A stretch of DNA of 64,000 bases, from positions 32,394 through 96,393 of the forward strand of contig JAZRZH010000009.1 in assembly GCA_045601245.1 (NCBI GenBank), in the 5' to 3' direction. Below are positions 1 through 6,983 of the stretch, one piece after another (the stretch's first letter is position 1; each line of letters opens with the position of its first letter). This DNA comes from Cacconaster sp045601245 (lineage in GTDB: Bacteria; Bacteroidota; Bacteroidia; Bacteroidales; UBA932). The position numbers and the translations under genes were made by a program. The notes under the pieces are model-generated. The model had not been told where the DNA came from and did not search any database. It saw nothing but the letters and a program-made list of their open reading frames with translations.

Positions 1-2
1 TA

Positions 3-563
3 ACACCTAACCGTACTGCATATCTGGAGGGACGCGGCGAGGATCCTGCGCCATACCTTCTGGACGGTCTCAAATCCCTTCTCGGATGGGGAGCGGACCT
101 GATGTGTGTCACCTGCAACACCGCCCACATCTTCGTGGACAAATTCCCGCAGGAAATCCGAGACCACCTCGTGCACATCGTCGACGAAACGATACGCCAG
201 TGCCGCGAACGCAGCCCGAAGGGAGCCTGGCTCACCGCCACCCTCGGCACTATGAACTCCGGCCTCTACCAGCATCACGCACGGAGCTGCGGATATATAT
301 TCCGTGTCCCTTCAGCCGAACTGCAGCGCGAAATCCACGATATCACCGATATAATCAAGGCTGGCAAGGCGGAGGAAGGCGGACGCAGATACCGCGCCGT
401 AATCGACCAGCTCTGGGCCATCGAGAAGCTTCCTGTCGTCGGCGCCTGCACAGAGCTTCCTATCGCATACGAGAATACCGGCCTGCCTGCAGAATGGGGC
501 ATCTCGTCCCTTGACGCACTCGCAGACGGCTGCATACGCGAACTTTACAAACCTTTGAAATAA
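3..563 (+). CDS. Aspartate/glutamate racemase family protein, 5' end cut by window edge
   Basis: Cofactor-independent two-cysteine racemase that interconverts L- and D-amino acids (Asp or Glu). Both catalytic cysteines are visible: one in MCVTCNTAH, the other in VVGACTELP about 115 residues later. The frame is open from the first bases of the window (reading RTAYLEGRGEDPAPYLLDG before the first ATG at 102), so that ATG is internal and the true start lies outside. About 186 C-terminal residues remain of a family that usually has 230-240. The gene ends 4 bp before ftsY, so the two are probably cotranscribed. Family assignment is firm; Asp versus Glu specificity cannot be told from this fragment. 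Confidence 0.85.
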   Translation, partial: TPNRTAYLEGRGEDPAPYLLDGLKSLLGWGADLMCVTCNTAHIFVDKFPQEIRDHLVHIVDETIRQCRERSPKGAWLTATLGTMNSGLYQHHARSCGYIFRVPSAELQREIHDITDIIKAGKAEEGGRRYRAVIDQLWAIEKLPVVGACTELPIAYENTGLPAEWGISSLDALADGCIRELYKPLK

Positions 564-567
564 GATT

Positions 568-1692
568 ATGGCATTCTGGGGAATTTTCGGTTCAAAGAAA
601 AAGAGAGAACAGGAGGCTGCGGCGCAACAAGCTGAAAGCACAACTTCAACCGCGGCTTGTCCATATGAAGCGCCTTCTTCCAACAACGATGGGGCCACGG
701 CACCAACAGCGGCCGGTACAGAGGCTGATGTTGCCGGCAAATCAGAGGCAGCCGAGGAAGAGGCCATCGCCAAGGAAGCCGCAGAAAGGCTGGACAAAGG
801 CCTTCAGAAGACCAGGAGGTCGATTTTTGACAGGATATCGCACGCTATCGCAGGCAAGAGCGTCGTGGATGACGAGGTGCTCGATTCTATCGAGGAGGCA
901 CTCATCACTTCCGATGTCGGCGTCGAGACGACACAGAATATCATCGAACGCCTTGAGGAGCGCGTAGCACGTGACAAATACCTCAATACCGAAGAACTCA
1001 ATTCAATCCTCTGCGAGGAGATCGAAGCGATGCTCGGCGTCACCGAAGATACCGTAATCGAGCCGTTCGATTTCTCAAAGAAGCCTTATGTCATTATGGT
1101 TGTCGGCGTCAACGGAGTCGGCAAGACCACCACTATCGGAAAGATTGCGGCACAGCTGAAAGATGCAGGAAAGAAGGTCGTACTCGGTGCTGCCGATACT
1201 TTCAGAGCCGCTGCTGTGGATCAGCTGGTCATCTGGGCGGAGCGCGCAGGAGTGGATATAGTGAAGCAGGAAATGGGTTCAGACCCGGCTTCCGTGGCTT
1301 ATGACACTGTCAGCAGCGCCGTCGCTAAAGACGCGGACGTAGTGATCATCGATACGGCGGGCCGCCTTCACAACAAAGTGGGACTGATGAACGAGTTGAC
1401 CAAGATCCGCAATGTGATGCGCAAGGTCGTTCCCGACGCGCCTCACGAGGTGTTGCTTGTCATCGACGGCTCCACCGGTCAGAACGGCTTTCTCCAGGCA
1501 AAAGAATTCGCACGCGCCACCGACGTGACCGCGCTGGCTGTCACCAAACTTGACGGATCGGCGAAGGGCGGCGTGGTCATCGGCATCAGCGACCAGTTCA
1601 AGATTCCGGTCAAATTCATCGGCGTCGGCGAGGGCATCAACGACCTCCGCCTCTTCAACTGCCACGACTTCGTAAAGTCACTGTTCAAGTAG
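568..1692 (+). CDS. ftsY: Signal recognition particle receptor FtsY
   Basis: SRP receptor GTPase that docks SRP-ribosome complexes at the inner membrane and hands nascent membrane proteins to SecYEG. The 374 residues start with an acidic, Ala/Glu-rich A region (about 1-75), followed by the N domain helices and the G domain. G motifs are all present: GVNGVGKTTTIGK near residue 180, DTFRAAAVDQL, DTAGRLH, TKLDGSAKGG and the closing GVGEGINDLRLF. Length and end fit the family. It lies 4 bp after the racemase gene. The 3' end abuts a repeat-bearing intergenic stretch and no clear terminator is seen. Confidence 0.97.
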   Translation: MAFWGIFGSKKKREQEAAAQQAESTTSTAACPYEAPSSNNDGATAPTAAGTEADVAGKSEAAEEEAIAKEAAERLDKGLQKTRRSIFDRISHAIAGKSVVDDEVLDSIEEALITSDVGVETTQNIIERLEERVARDKYLNTEELNSILCEEIEAMLGVTEDTVIEPFDFSKKPYVIMVVGVNGVGKTTTIGKIAAQLKDAGKKVVLGAADTFRAAAVDQLVIWAERAGVDIVKQEMGSDPASVAYDTVSSAVAKDADVVIIDTAGRLHNKVGLMNELTKIRNVMRKVVPDAPHEVLLVIDGSTGQNGFLQAKEFARATDVTALAVTKLDGSAKGGVVIGISDQFKIPVKFIGVGEGINDLRLFNCHDFVKSLFK

Positions 1693-1737
1693 ACCGTGCT
1701 ACAGTCGGCACAAAAGGCTGCCGGCATCTTTGCAGGC

Positions 1738-1945
1738 ACTTGCCACAAAGGCAAGATTGTCTCGGACGGGGCTTCAGTTGCATAATGGCGGCCCATCCAA
1801 CTTCTCCCTTTTAGGCCAATCTTCGCTATGCTCAGATTACGCCTAACGGTCGACGAACAATGGATGGCGCTATTCGCCATTATGCCGCATTCCGCCTTCA
1901 TCCGCCCTCGCAAATAGCCTTCGCCGGCAAATGCCTGCAATCGTG
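1738..1945 (-). repeat. Structured intergenic repeat, family B, copy 1
   Basis: About 200 bp that, read on the minus strand, matches positions 37735-37930 at roughly three quarters of bases by eye. Nested pairing arms are visible: outer arms GCATAATGGC (1780-1789) and GCCATTATGC (1876-1885), inner arms TTAGGC (1811-1816) and GCCTAA (1841-1846). The outer arm differs from the other copy by a paired C-G to T-A change, so pairing is retained. It lies between ftsY and a truncated gene. Function unknown; it could be a REP-like DNA element or a structured RNA. Confidence 0.75.
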
Positions 1946-1971
1946 CGCCGCCGGATGCGGAATACAATCAT

Positions 1972-2373
1972 CTATAGCCCAACTCTATGGCAAACAGAAC
2001 TCATTGGACAATTCTCACAATCAGGAGACGACTGATGACAAAACGTCCTTCCCAATTCCCAGCATGGATAATCAATGATCCCGGGATACTCGGGATTGAT
2101 TGACCGTGCCAGATACCGGGCTTCATCCGGACTGGCATATTTTGATAGTAGGCCGAGTCGCCGAAGCACCCTCATAACGTGAACATCAGTTGATATAAGC
2201 AAAAAGTTAGGCTGAATCTCCAATAAGGAGATCCAGCCTTTAGTTATCTTTGTTTCTGTGACAAAACAACCCTGAACAAAGGTAGCCATTTTATCGGACA
2301 GCCGGAAGAAGCCCTCGTCAAGCTGGATAAACAGACTACAGATCATAGACTCTACGGCAGTGACATTGTCCAT
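1972..2373 (-). pseudogene. Truncated endonuclease III-like (HhH-GPD, FeS cluster) protein
   Basis: The C-terminus carries the endonuclease III iron-sulfur loop with spacing C-x6-C-x2-C-x5-C (CHQSSPDCENCPMSSVC), and upstream STDVHVMRVLRRLGLL resembles the catalytic-Asp segment VDTHIFRV of that DNA glycosylase family. Only 133 residues can be read, while the family normally has about 210 or more. The same frame continues upstream for nine codons (ending FDVCQDAGF before the ATG) and then hits TGA at 2401-2403, so the N-terminal half, including the usual helix-hairpin-helix, is missing or frame-disrupted. It sits next to a repeat in an AT-richer accessory patch. Most likely a decayed gene; a short stand-alone homologue is the alternative. 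Confidence 0.55.
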
Positions 2374-2555
2374 AAAGCCCGCATCTTGACATACGTCGAA
2401 TCAAGAAAAACAAAACGGCAAAACTGGTCTCATTGCTCACGAATGATCTGGAGATGCCGTCTGTAACGATACACAGCGACTCTTTACAAGTCGCTGCAAG
2501 TGATAGCACTTCGTTGTAATGCTGTTCGTTTGATATGTAGAGCCCTGCTCATTTT

Positions 2556-2939
2556 TCACCATAGCGGTTTCACATCCGGGATCACGATATCTTTTAGTTC
2601 CTCCGGAGTCTCAATCTTTTTCTTGTCGCACCTGCGGAACGGATTCCATGCGTTCCACTGCCCTGCAAACGGGAAGTATGAGGGAGATGAGAAGCATACC
2701 TTCAAGTCCCTTGAAACATTAAAGAATGCCTCAGGAACATATGAGATGCCATACAATTCCATAACTTCGGAGTGCCAAGATTCATTATCACTGCACATTT
2801 CTTCTTCGCGAGACAGACAACGATGATACTTTTGAATTTCTTTCTCGCTCATATGTGGGAGAAAATAACGCTCAGCCTCGGCTTTGGTGCAGCCGATCCA
2901 GAACTGGTCATCTTCCGGTCGATATAATAAGATCTCCAT
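2556..2939 (-). CDS. Hypothetical protein in accessory patch
   Basis: A 127-residue protein that I do not recognise. It is acidic and rich in aromatic residues (for example RPEDDQFWIGCTKAEAERYF near the start and FPFAGQWNAWNPFRRC near residue 95), with no signal peptide or membrane segment. Composition looks like a real soluble protein rather than a shadow; the opposite-strand frame here is low-complexity. It lies 54 bp after the YafQ-type toxin gene on the same strand, so it may be carried on the same transcript, but no functional link is implied. Base composition of this patch is visibly AT-richer than the flanking core genes. Confidence 0.5.
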   Translation of the reverse strand: MEILLYRPEDDQFWIGCTKAEAERYFLPHMSEKEIQKYHRCLSREEEMCSDNESWHSEVMELYGISYVPEAFFNVSRDLKVCFSSPSYFPFAGQWNAWNPFRRCDKKKIETPEELKDIVIPDVKPLW

Positions 2940-2993
2940 AAGTTGTATTTTCTGCCAGCTGTATCTTTGCAGAATATTGCGTACGATCTATGC

Positions 2994-3272
2994 CTATTTG
3001 CCGAACAAATCAGAATGGGTGCCTGTATACAGGAACAAGAGTGTCAACTCATTGTCATTCTGCTCCCACACAAGAAGCCAATCTGGCTTGATATGGCATT
3101 CCCATTGGCCGGCGTGATTGCCTGTAAGGCGATGCGGCTTGTACCTTAATGGCAAATTGCCATTATTAGCCAGAATCTCAACAACGGTGAACAAAGCAGA
3201 GATATCCATACCTCTTTTCTGACACAGCTTGAGGTCCTTGCTAAAACGATTTGTGTATTTGATGAAGTACAT
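2994..3272 (-). CDS. yafQ: YafQ family type II toxin (mRNA interferase)
   Basis: Toxin of the RelE/YafQ superfamily, which cleaves mRNA on the ribosome. The 92 residues end in the family signature: HRLTGNHAGQWECHIKPDW, then LLVWEQNDNELTLLFLYTGT and HSDLF. This supplies the conserved His, Asp-Trp and final His of YafQ. The start codon overlaps the stop of the upstream antitoxin by one base (TGATG), typical of translationally coupled toxin-antitoxin pairs. Family assignment is strong; the cut-site preference cannot be inferred. Confidence 0.9.
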   Translation of the reverse strand: MYFIKYTNRFSKDLKLCQKRGMDISALFTVVEILANNGNLPLRYKPHRLTGNHAGQWECHIKPDWLLVWEQNDNELTLLFLYTGTHSDLFGK

Positions 3273-3499
3273 CAGTGCGCAAGTATCTGATTGAACAAAT
3301 CACTTGCACTAGACGCATTGTAGATACGGCCATTTTCGATATCCTCCATAGCCTCCCTGTACGCCTCACAATCCACGGTGTCAAAGGGCTCGCCCTCCGA
3401 CACCTTCTTCACCCCACGAAGTTTCTCAATGGAGGCCTTAATATTTGCCACCATAGAGGCATCTTCAACCGATACAATTAGCGTTGACATTTTAGACAT
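3272..3499 (-). CDS. Antitoxin of the YafQ-type toxin-antitoxin pair
   Basis: Small protein (75 residues from the ATG at 3499) immediately upstream of and overlapping the toxin. The N-terminus (MSTLIVSVEDASMVANIKAS) suggests a short strand-helix DNA-binding module. The C-terminal half is acidic (GEPFDTVDCEAYREAMEDIE), as expected for the toxin-neutralising arm. A TTG at 3514 also opens the frame but lies inside the promoter element, so ATG 3499 or ATG 3490 is preferred. Autoregulation is likely, because a perfect inverted repeat overlaps the promoter. Identified by position and shape, not by a recognised fold. Confidence 0.75.
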   Translation of the reverse strand: MSKMSTLIVSVEDASMVANIKASIEKLRGVKKVSEGEPFDTVDCEAYREAMEDIENGRIYNASSASDLFNQILAH

Positions 3500-3511
3500 T
3501 ATTATTTCTTG

Positions 3512-3542
3512 CAAATATATACAAAATCATTCATTTGTATAT
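3512..3542 (-). promoter_or_regulatory. Promoter and probable operator of the toxin-antitoxin operon
   Basis: On the minus strand TATATTTG (3512-3519) matches the Bacteroidota -7 element TAnnTTTG. It overlaps a perfect 9-bp inverted repeat, ATATACAAA (3517-3525) and TTTGTATAT (3534-3542), 8 bp apart. A palindrome over the promoter of a TA operon is the usual site of antitoxin autorepression; that role is inferred. Confidence 0.65.
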
Positions 3543-3574
3543 TATTTTTGAACGATAGGGCATCTTGCATATAA

Positions 3575-3611
3575 AAAGAAATGGCGCCCCTGATTGGGAC
3601 GCCATTTCTTT
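3575..3611 (-). terminator. Terminator after the rpmB-rpmG-DUF4295 genes
   Basis: A 12-bp perfect stem, AAAGAAATGGCG (3575-3586) and CGCCATTTCTTT (3600-3611), with a 13-base loop. The stem itself is A/T-rich at its base, so it can act in both directions. It insulates the ribosomal protein genes from the toxin-antitoxin operon that starts just beyond it. Confidence 0.85.
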
Positions 3612-3628
3612 ATGCGAAGTCGTTAAGA

Positions 3629-3790
3629 TTATTTGTTTGCGAAGAATTCCTTTACCTTGTCGGTAGCAACGAACTGCTCGTCGAACATATAGGCTCCGGT
3701 ACGCTCAGACTTGACCATACGGATGCACTTTACAACGTTTCTCTTTTCTGATTTGTCGCCGGTAAATGTAGCGACCGCCTTTTTTGCCAT
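3629..3790 (-). CDS. DUF4295 family small protein
   Basis: A 53-residue basic protein starting MAKKAVATFTGDKSEKRNVV and ending KVKEFFANK. It belongs to a short Bacteroidota-specific family regularly found directly downstream of L28 and L33, as here (19 bp after rpmG). Its role is unknown; its position and charge suggest a ribosome-associated peptide, which is inference. A strong terminator follows 17 bp after the stop. Confidence 0.85.
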   Translation of the reverse strand: MAKKAVATFTGDKSEKRNVVKCIRMVKSERTGAYMFDEQFVATDKVKEFFANK

Positions 3791-3809
3791 AGTATGATAA
3801 GTTTATGCG

Positions 3810-3992
3810 TTATTTGATTTCCCTGTGAACGGTAACCTTGTGAAGGTACGGATTGTACTTCTTCATCTCCATTCTTTCAGGAGTGTTCTTCTTGTTCTTG
3901 GTGGTAATGTAACGGGAGATGCCTGGAACACCACTCTCGCGCTGCTCTGTGCACTCGAGAATCACCTGTACTCTGTTTCCTTTCTTTGCCAT
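3810..3992 (-). CDS. rpmG: 50S ribosomal protein L33
   Basis: 60-residue large-subunit protein. Recognised from MAKKGNRVQVILECTEQRES, the ITTKNKKNTPERMEMKKYNP core and the basic end LHKVTVHREIK. Length is normal. It lacks the CxxC pairs of the zinc-binding form, leaving a single Cys, so it is the zinc-independent type. It lies 11 bp downstream of rpmB and 19 bp upstream of the DUF4295 gene. Confidence 0.97.
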   Translation of the reverse strand: MAKKGNRVQVILECTEQRESGVPGISRYITTKNKKNTPERMEMKKYNPYLHKVTVHREIK

Positions 3993-4003
3993 AGCCGTAC
4001 AAA

Positions 4004-4246
4004 TTAAACAATGTTAATCAAACCTTTGGCCTGTGATGACTTCACAGTCTCTGCGAGGCCGTTCTTGTAGATAGTCTTCATACCGCGGCAAGAAACCTTG
4101 AGGGTAATGAATCTCTGCTCTTCTTCTGACCAGAACTTCTTGGTCTTGAGGTTAGGAGCAAATTCGCGCTTGGTGCGACGCTTGGAGTGGGAAACATTGT
4201 TTCCGATCATCCTGGTCTTTCCTGTTACTTGACAAACTCGTGCCAT
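4004..4246 (-). CDS. rpmB: 50S ribosomal protein L28
   Basis: 80-residue large-subunit protein, recognised from MARVCQVTGKTRMIGNNVSH, the KRRTKREFAPNL segment and TLKVSCRGMKTIYKNG. Normal length and complete. First of the rpmB-rpmG-DUF4295 group; the 78-bp gap to lepB upstream is AT-rich and could hold a promoter, but I see no clear TAnnTTTG there. Confidence 0.97.
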   Translation of the reverse strand: MARVCQVTGKTRMIGNNVSHSKRRTKREFAPNLKTKKFWSEEEQRFITLKVSCRGMKTIYKNGLAETVKSSQAKGLINIV

Positions 4247-4324
4247 ATTTGTATCTATTTTTACTAATTTTCCAAATGGGCTGCAAATATCCTGATTTTT
4301 CTTTAAAAAACCAAATTTTTCTAC

Positions 4325-5674
4325 CTATTTACACACTTTCAAAAATCTGTTCCATCGAATGTTAGACGGGAAACTCCTGGATGCGTCTGTGGAGAGCCAG
4401 ATGAACACCGGCTTTCCGACGATGTGATCCTCCGGAACGAAGCCCCAGTAACGGGAGTCGAGGGAGTTGTGGCGGTTATCACCCATCATGAAGTAATAAT
4501 CCATCTTGAATGTGTAAGTATCGGTTTCAATGCCGTTTATTCGGACAATCCCGTCCTCGGCAGAAAGATCGTTGTGCTCGTATACCTCGATAGCCCTTCC
4601 GTAGAGCGCGAGGTTCGTCTCATTGAGCTCAATAGTGGAGCCCTTCGCAGGGATCCATATCGGACCGTAATTGTCCCTTGTCCAGCCTGTCTCCGTGTAA
4701 GGGAAAAGAAGAAGCGGGGAATCGGGGAAATCCGGTGGATAATTGTCAATATTCGGAATGACGTCAACCACATTGACGAGAGCTCTCACCTTCTCGAGCC
4801 TTTCAGCTGTCAGAGGCATTTCCGGATAGCCCGGAAGAGCCGGTGAATACCATAGTTCCGACATATTGAATCCGAGACTTTCAAGGATCTTGCTGTTGAT
4901 CTGGGAGCCGTTGGTCACTACCTGATACGTATTCTGTATGCCAGGATACTTTGTCTGTGACTCGCCGTTGACGAAGACATTGCCATCCACGACCTGAAGC
5001 GAATCGCCGGCAATGGCGACGCACCTCTTGACATAGTGGTCTTTCTTGTCAACCGGGCGGACCACGACGGGTCCGTAGTTCCGAAGCGTATATTCACGAC
5101 CGGATGTACGGACGTGCATATAATAGTCTTCAGCAGGAACACGTTTCAGCACTGTGTCACCGTTCGGGAAGGAGAATACGACATAGTCGTCGCGCTTCAC
5201 CCTGCCCAGTCCGGCAATCCTGCGATAATCGAACTGCAGCGCAGTTGAGTAGCATTCGCGGCCGGATACGGGGAACACGTTGTGGACGAAAGGCATTGAA
5301 ATCGGGGTCTGCGGCAACTTCGGTCCGTAAGCGACTTTGCTGACGAACAGATGGTCGCCTGTCAGAAGGGAACTCTCCATCGATGATGAAGGGATCTTGA
5401 AGGCCTGAATGAAGAAGATATTGATGAAGGTTACAACAATTACGGCGAAGATGATGGCATCGAGCCAGTCCAGCCAGACATTGTGCTTCTCCCCTTCCTT
5501 GTACTCCTTCTTCCAGAAAGCCCACTTGACCTTTTTCGTGATAAAGATATCGAACACCACAATGAGTCCGAAGAACCACCAGTAGTTCTTGATCCAAAGG
5601 ACCCAAAGTGTATAAAGTACGGCCCAGAAACTGAACCGTACCCATTTGTTCTTATATATTCCCTTCAACTGCAA
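4325..5674 (-). CDS. lepB: Signal peptidase I
   Basis: Membrane-bound serine protease that removes signal peptides from exported proteins. The 449 residues show an N-terminal membrane region with hydrophobic segments near 15-45 and 70-90. The catalytic Ser motif IPSSSMESSLLTGDH follows, the Lys-bearing box is HYVKRCVAIAGDSL, and the C-terminal box is MMGDNRHNSLDSRYWG. It is longer than the enterobacterial enzyme because of a large insertion between the Lys box and the last box (roughly residues 240-380), a form seen in Bacteroidota. It starts 7 bp after rplT, in the thrS-infC-rpmI-rplT transcription unit. Confidence 0.96.
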   Translation of the reverse strand: MQLKGIYKNKWVRFSFWAVLYTLWVLWIKNYWWFFGLIVVFDIFITKKVKWAFWKKEYKEGEKHNVWLDWLDAIIFAVIVVTFINIFFIQAFKIPSSSMESSLLTGDHLFVSKVAYGPKLPQTPISMPFVHNVFPVSGRECYSTALQFDYRRIAGLGRVKRDDYVVFSFPNGDTVLKRVPAEDYYMHVRTSGREYTLRNYGPVVVRPVDKKDHYVKRCVAIAGDSLQVVDGNVFVNGESQTKYPGIQNTYQVVTNGSQINSKILESLGFNMSELWYSPALPGYPEMPLTAERLEKVRALVNVVDVIPNIDNYPPDFPDSPLLLFPYTETGWTRDNYGPIWIPAKGSTIELNETNLALYGRAIEVYEHNDLSAEDGIVRINGIETDTYTFKMDYYFMMGDNRHNSLDSRYWGFVPEDHIVGKPVFIWLSTDASRSFPSNIRWNRFLKVCK

Positions 5675-5681
5675 GGCAGGG

Positions 5682-6026
5682 CTACTTTACTGAATTTACT
5701 ATAGCCTCGAATGCCTGAGGATTGTTCATCGCCAGGTCAGCGAGAACCTTGCGGTTGAGACCGATGTTCTGCTTTGCGAGTTTGCCCATGAACTGTGAAT
5801 AGTTCATACCGTGCTGGCGTGCTGCAGCGTTGATACGGGTAATCCACAATGAACGGAATTCGCGTTTCTTTGCTTTGCGGTCGCGGTATGCGTAGGTGAG
5901 ACCTTTTTCGTAGGTGTTCTTGGCTACGGTCCAGACGTTCTTCCTTGAGAGGAAGTTACCGCGGGTCTGCTTTAAAATTTTCTTGCGGCGAGCTCTTGAA
6001 GCTACCGAGTTTACCGATCTTGGCAT
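5682..6026 (-). CDS. rplT: 50S ribosomal protein L20
   Basis: 114-residue rRNA-binding assembly protein: MPRSVNSVASRARRKKILKQ, then YRDRKAKKREFRSLWITRIN and the C-terminal LNRKVLADLAMNNPQAFEAI. Complete. The 81-bp gap from rpmI contains a GC-rich hairpin (GTTCCCG...CGGGAC on the minus strand). In E. coli L20 represses its own operon by binding mRNA; whether this hairpin does that is not shown. Confidence 0.97.
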   Translation of the reverse strand: MPRSVNSVASRARRKKILKQTRGNFLSRKNVWTVAKNTYEKGLTYAYRDRKAKKREFRSLWITRINAAARQHGMNYSQFMGKLAKQNIGLNRKVLADLAMNNPQAFEAIVNSVK

Positions 6027-6107
6027 AATTTGATTGATTTTGGATGTCAGCGTCCCGGCTCGCGGGAACTTACCGGCTGATCACCCGGGTTAAACATTAA
6101 TTGTGAA

Positions 6108-6302
6108 TTACTTTACCAACAAAGCCTTTACTCTGCTCTCGTCAGCGCTGGTAAGCATTGCGACGTGGGTGAGGTTTCTCTTCTGCTTCTTGGTCTTCTT
6201 GGTGAGAATGTGGCTCTTGTAAGCGTGCTTTCTCTTCACCTTTCCAGAACCGGTGAGCGTGAAACGCTTCTTTGTACCGGAGTTGGTCTTCAATTTTGGC
6301 AT
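6108..6302 (-). CDS. rpmI: 50S ribosomal protein L35
   Basis: 64-residue basic large-subunit protein: MPKLKTNSGTKKRFTLTGSG, then KVKRKHAYKSHILTKKTKKQKR (cited in part). Complete, in the conserved infC-rpmI-rplT order, 41 bp after infC. Confidence 0.96.
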   Translation of the reverse strand: MPKLKTNSGTKKRFTLTGSGKVKRKHAYKSHILTKKTKKQKRNLTHVAMLTSADESRVKALLVK

Positions 6303-6343
6303 AGTTAAAATTTTAACTTTTGTTATTAATAATGTGTTATGAA

Positions 6344-6949
6344 CTATTTCTTCTTTATAGGAGCAATCATCATCAGCATCCTCTTGCCTTCGAGCTTCGG
6401 CATCTGCTCGGCCTTGCCGTATTCCTCGAGATCGACAGCAAATCTCAGAAGGAGCTGTTCACCCTGCTCCGAGAAGAGAATCGAACGTCCGCGGAAAAAC
6501 ACATAAGCCTTGACCTTGTTGCCCTCCTGCAGGAAGCTCTTCGCGTGGTTGAGCTTGAACTGGTAGTCGTGCTCATCTGTCTGAGGCCCGAAACGGATCT
6601 CCTTGATGACGATTTTGGAGGCGTTAGCCTTCTGCTCCTTTGCCTTTTTCTTCTGCTGATAGACGTACTTCTGGTAATCAATGATCCTGCATACCGGAGG
6701 ATCCGCATTCGGGGAGATCTCGACGAGATCAAGTTCCTGGGACTCAGCCATTCTCAACGCCTCAGCGAGAGAATAGATGCCCTGCTCAGGCACATTTTCA
6801 CCAACTACACGGACCTTCGGAGATGTGATTTCTTCGTTGATCTTGAGCCCCTCCTCCTTCTTGCGGTTTTGAGGCAGACGCTGATCCGGCTGACGTGGTG
6901 CTGCTGCCGGCTTCGGCTTTGGTGGTCTGTAATTCGAGTTAGCGATAAT
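6344..6949 (-). CDS. infC: Translation initiation factor IF-3, apparent ATT start
   Basis: IF-3 keeps ribosomal subunits apart and proofreads the start codon. The frame runs well upstream of the first GTG (6793): the conserved N-terminal sequence INEEITSPKVRVVGENVPEQ lies before it. The frame reaches back only to a stop just upstream of 6949, with no ATG, GTG or TTG in a fitting place. The best start is ATT at 6947-6949, five bases after a GGAGG ribosome-binding site, giving 201 residues with a Pro/Lys-rich N-terminal tail. E. coli infC also uses AUU, so that IF-3 limits its own synthesis. An adjacent ATC (6944-6946) is the alternative. Follows thrS by 34 bp. Confidence 0.93.
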   Translation of the reverse strand: MIANSNYRPPKPKPAAAPRQPDQRLPQNRKKEEGLKINEEITSPKVRVVGENVPEQGIYSLAEALRMAESQELDLVEISPNADPPVCRIIDYQKYVYQQKKKAKEQKANASKIVIKEIRFGPQTDEHDYQFKLNHAKSFLQEGNKVKAYVFFRGRSILFSEQGEQLLLRFAVDLEEYGKAEQMPKLEGKRMLMMIAPIKKK

Positions 6950-6954
6950 TGTGT

Positions 6955-6959
6955 CCTCC
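6955..6959 (-). promoter_or_regulatory. Strong ribosome-binding site of infC
   Basis: GGAGG on the minus strand, five bases before the ATT codon. Strong Shine-Dalgarno sequences are uncommon in Bacteroidota, so its presence supports the unusual start and fits IF-3 autoregulation through a weak start codon. Confidence 0.7.
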
Positions 6960-6983
6960 GATGGTTAAGTTATTAATTACTGT

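Noticed and set aside
1860..2078. 72-codon plus-strand frame after ftsY
   Set aside because: Most of it lies within the structured repeat and the antisense of the endonuclease III-like remnant; composition is not protein-like.
2500..2826. 108-codon plus-strand frame
   Set aside because: Antisense to the hypothetical protein at 2556-2939; rich in Ser/His/Phe runs with no promoter or conserved feature.
2963..2970. TATCTTTG promoter match on the plus strand
   Set aside because: No plus-strand gene follows; the region downstream is antisense to the toxin gene. Probably chance.
6027..6107. L20 autoregulatory RNA site between rpmI and rplT
   Set aside because: Only a simple GC hairpin is visible; nothing specific to the known L20 binding pseudoknot could be recognised by eye.
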